Of a DNA stretch of 6,361 nt, positions 6,297 to 6,361 are shown piece after piece. The position numbers and the translations under genes were made by a program. How positions within the stretch are numbered: the first letter of the stretch is position 1; each line of letters begins with the position of its first letter. Source of the DNA: Flavobacteriales bacterium CG18_big_fil_WC_8_21_14_2_50_32_9 (GTDB lineage Bacteria; Bacteroidota; Bacteroidia; Flavobacteriales_E; Vicingaceae); assembly GCA_002770955.1 (NCBI GenBank), contig PCUH01000052.1:3113-9473 (forward strand), given 5' to 3'. Under the pieces are notes generated by a model. The model saw only the letters and a program-made list of their open reading frames with translations. It made no database searches and was not told the origin of the DNA.

Positions 6297-6361
6297 ATGT
6301 TAAAAATTGTTATTTCTCATTCATTCAGAGCAATATTTTTCCTGCTGCTTTGCAGTATAGA
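6297..6361 (+). CDS. possible divergent gene start, 3'-partial, hydrophobic N-terminus
   Basis: An open frame from the ATG at 6297 runs to the window end and reads MLKIVISHSFRAIFFLLLCSI. A short basic start followed by a hydrophobic run ending LLLCS resembles a signal peptide, or poorly a lipoprotein signal. Only 21 codons are visible, no family can be named, and no -7 promoter is seen for it. It would face away from the MarR gene, with the palindrome abutting its start, an arrangement that would let the regulator control both directions. It could equally be a chance open frame in noncoding sequence. Confidence 0.3.
   Translation, partial: MLKIVISHSFRAIFFLLLCSI

Noticed and set aside
6345..6355. 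CTGC-TTT-GCAG mini hairpin near the right edge
   Set aside because: A 4-bp stem is too small to call a terminator, and it lies within a possible coding start.

Overview
The window reads as a piece of a Bacteroidota chromosome, most likely from a Flavobacteriia-type organism. The DNA is AT-rich and start codons are preceded by A-rich stretches rather than Shine-Dalgarno sequences. Two candidate promoters match the Bacteroidota -7 consensus TAnnTTTG. The largest gene ends in a type IX secretion (T9SS) type A sorting domain, which is essentially restricted to this phylum. No mobile element, tRNA, rRNA or CRISPR is visible.

Left part, + strand: the 3' portion of an MscS-family mechanosensitive channel gene runs in from beyond the left edge. 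The first in-window ATG (39) is internal, because conserved family sequence continues in frame upstream of it. A 123-nt gap with a candidate promoter follows. Next comes a 1107-residue secreted protein (1044-4367) with a signal peptide, a charged N-terminal module, about ten Asp-box (BNR) motifs forming one or two beta-propellers, a PKD domain, a jelly-roll-like domain and the T9SS sorting tail.

Middle: the secreted-protein gene converges on a minus-strand gene across an 83-nt gap. That gap holds a perfect 20-bp-arm inverted repeat plus a third, near-identical copy of the arm. It may be a bidirectional terminator or a dispersed REP-like element.

Right part, - strand: a compact set reads marR-type regulator -> pirin -> nitroreductase. 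Pirin and nitroreductase are 4 nt apart and surely co-transcribed. A perfect 22-bp palindrome sits just upstream of the MarR gene, and an 18/22 match to it lies at nearly the same distance upstream of pirin. The natural reading is a self-regulated MarR repressor that also controls the pirin-nitroreductase pair, probably in response to quinone, flavonoid or other electrophilic or aromatic compounds. The inducer is inference. At the right edge, a possible divergent + strand gene with a hydrophobic N-terminus begins directly at the palindrome and leaves the window.

I see no clearly new defence or mobile system. The shared-operator regulon and the inverted-repeat element are the two signals most worth following.
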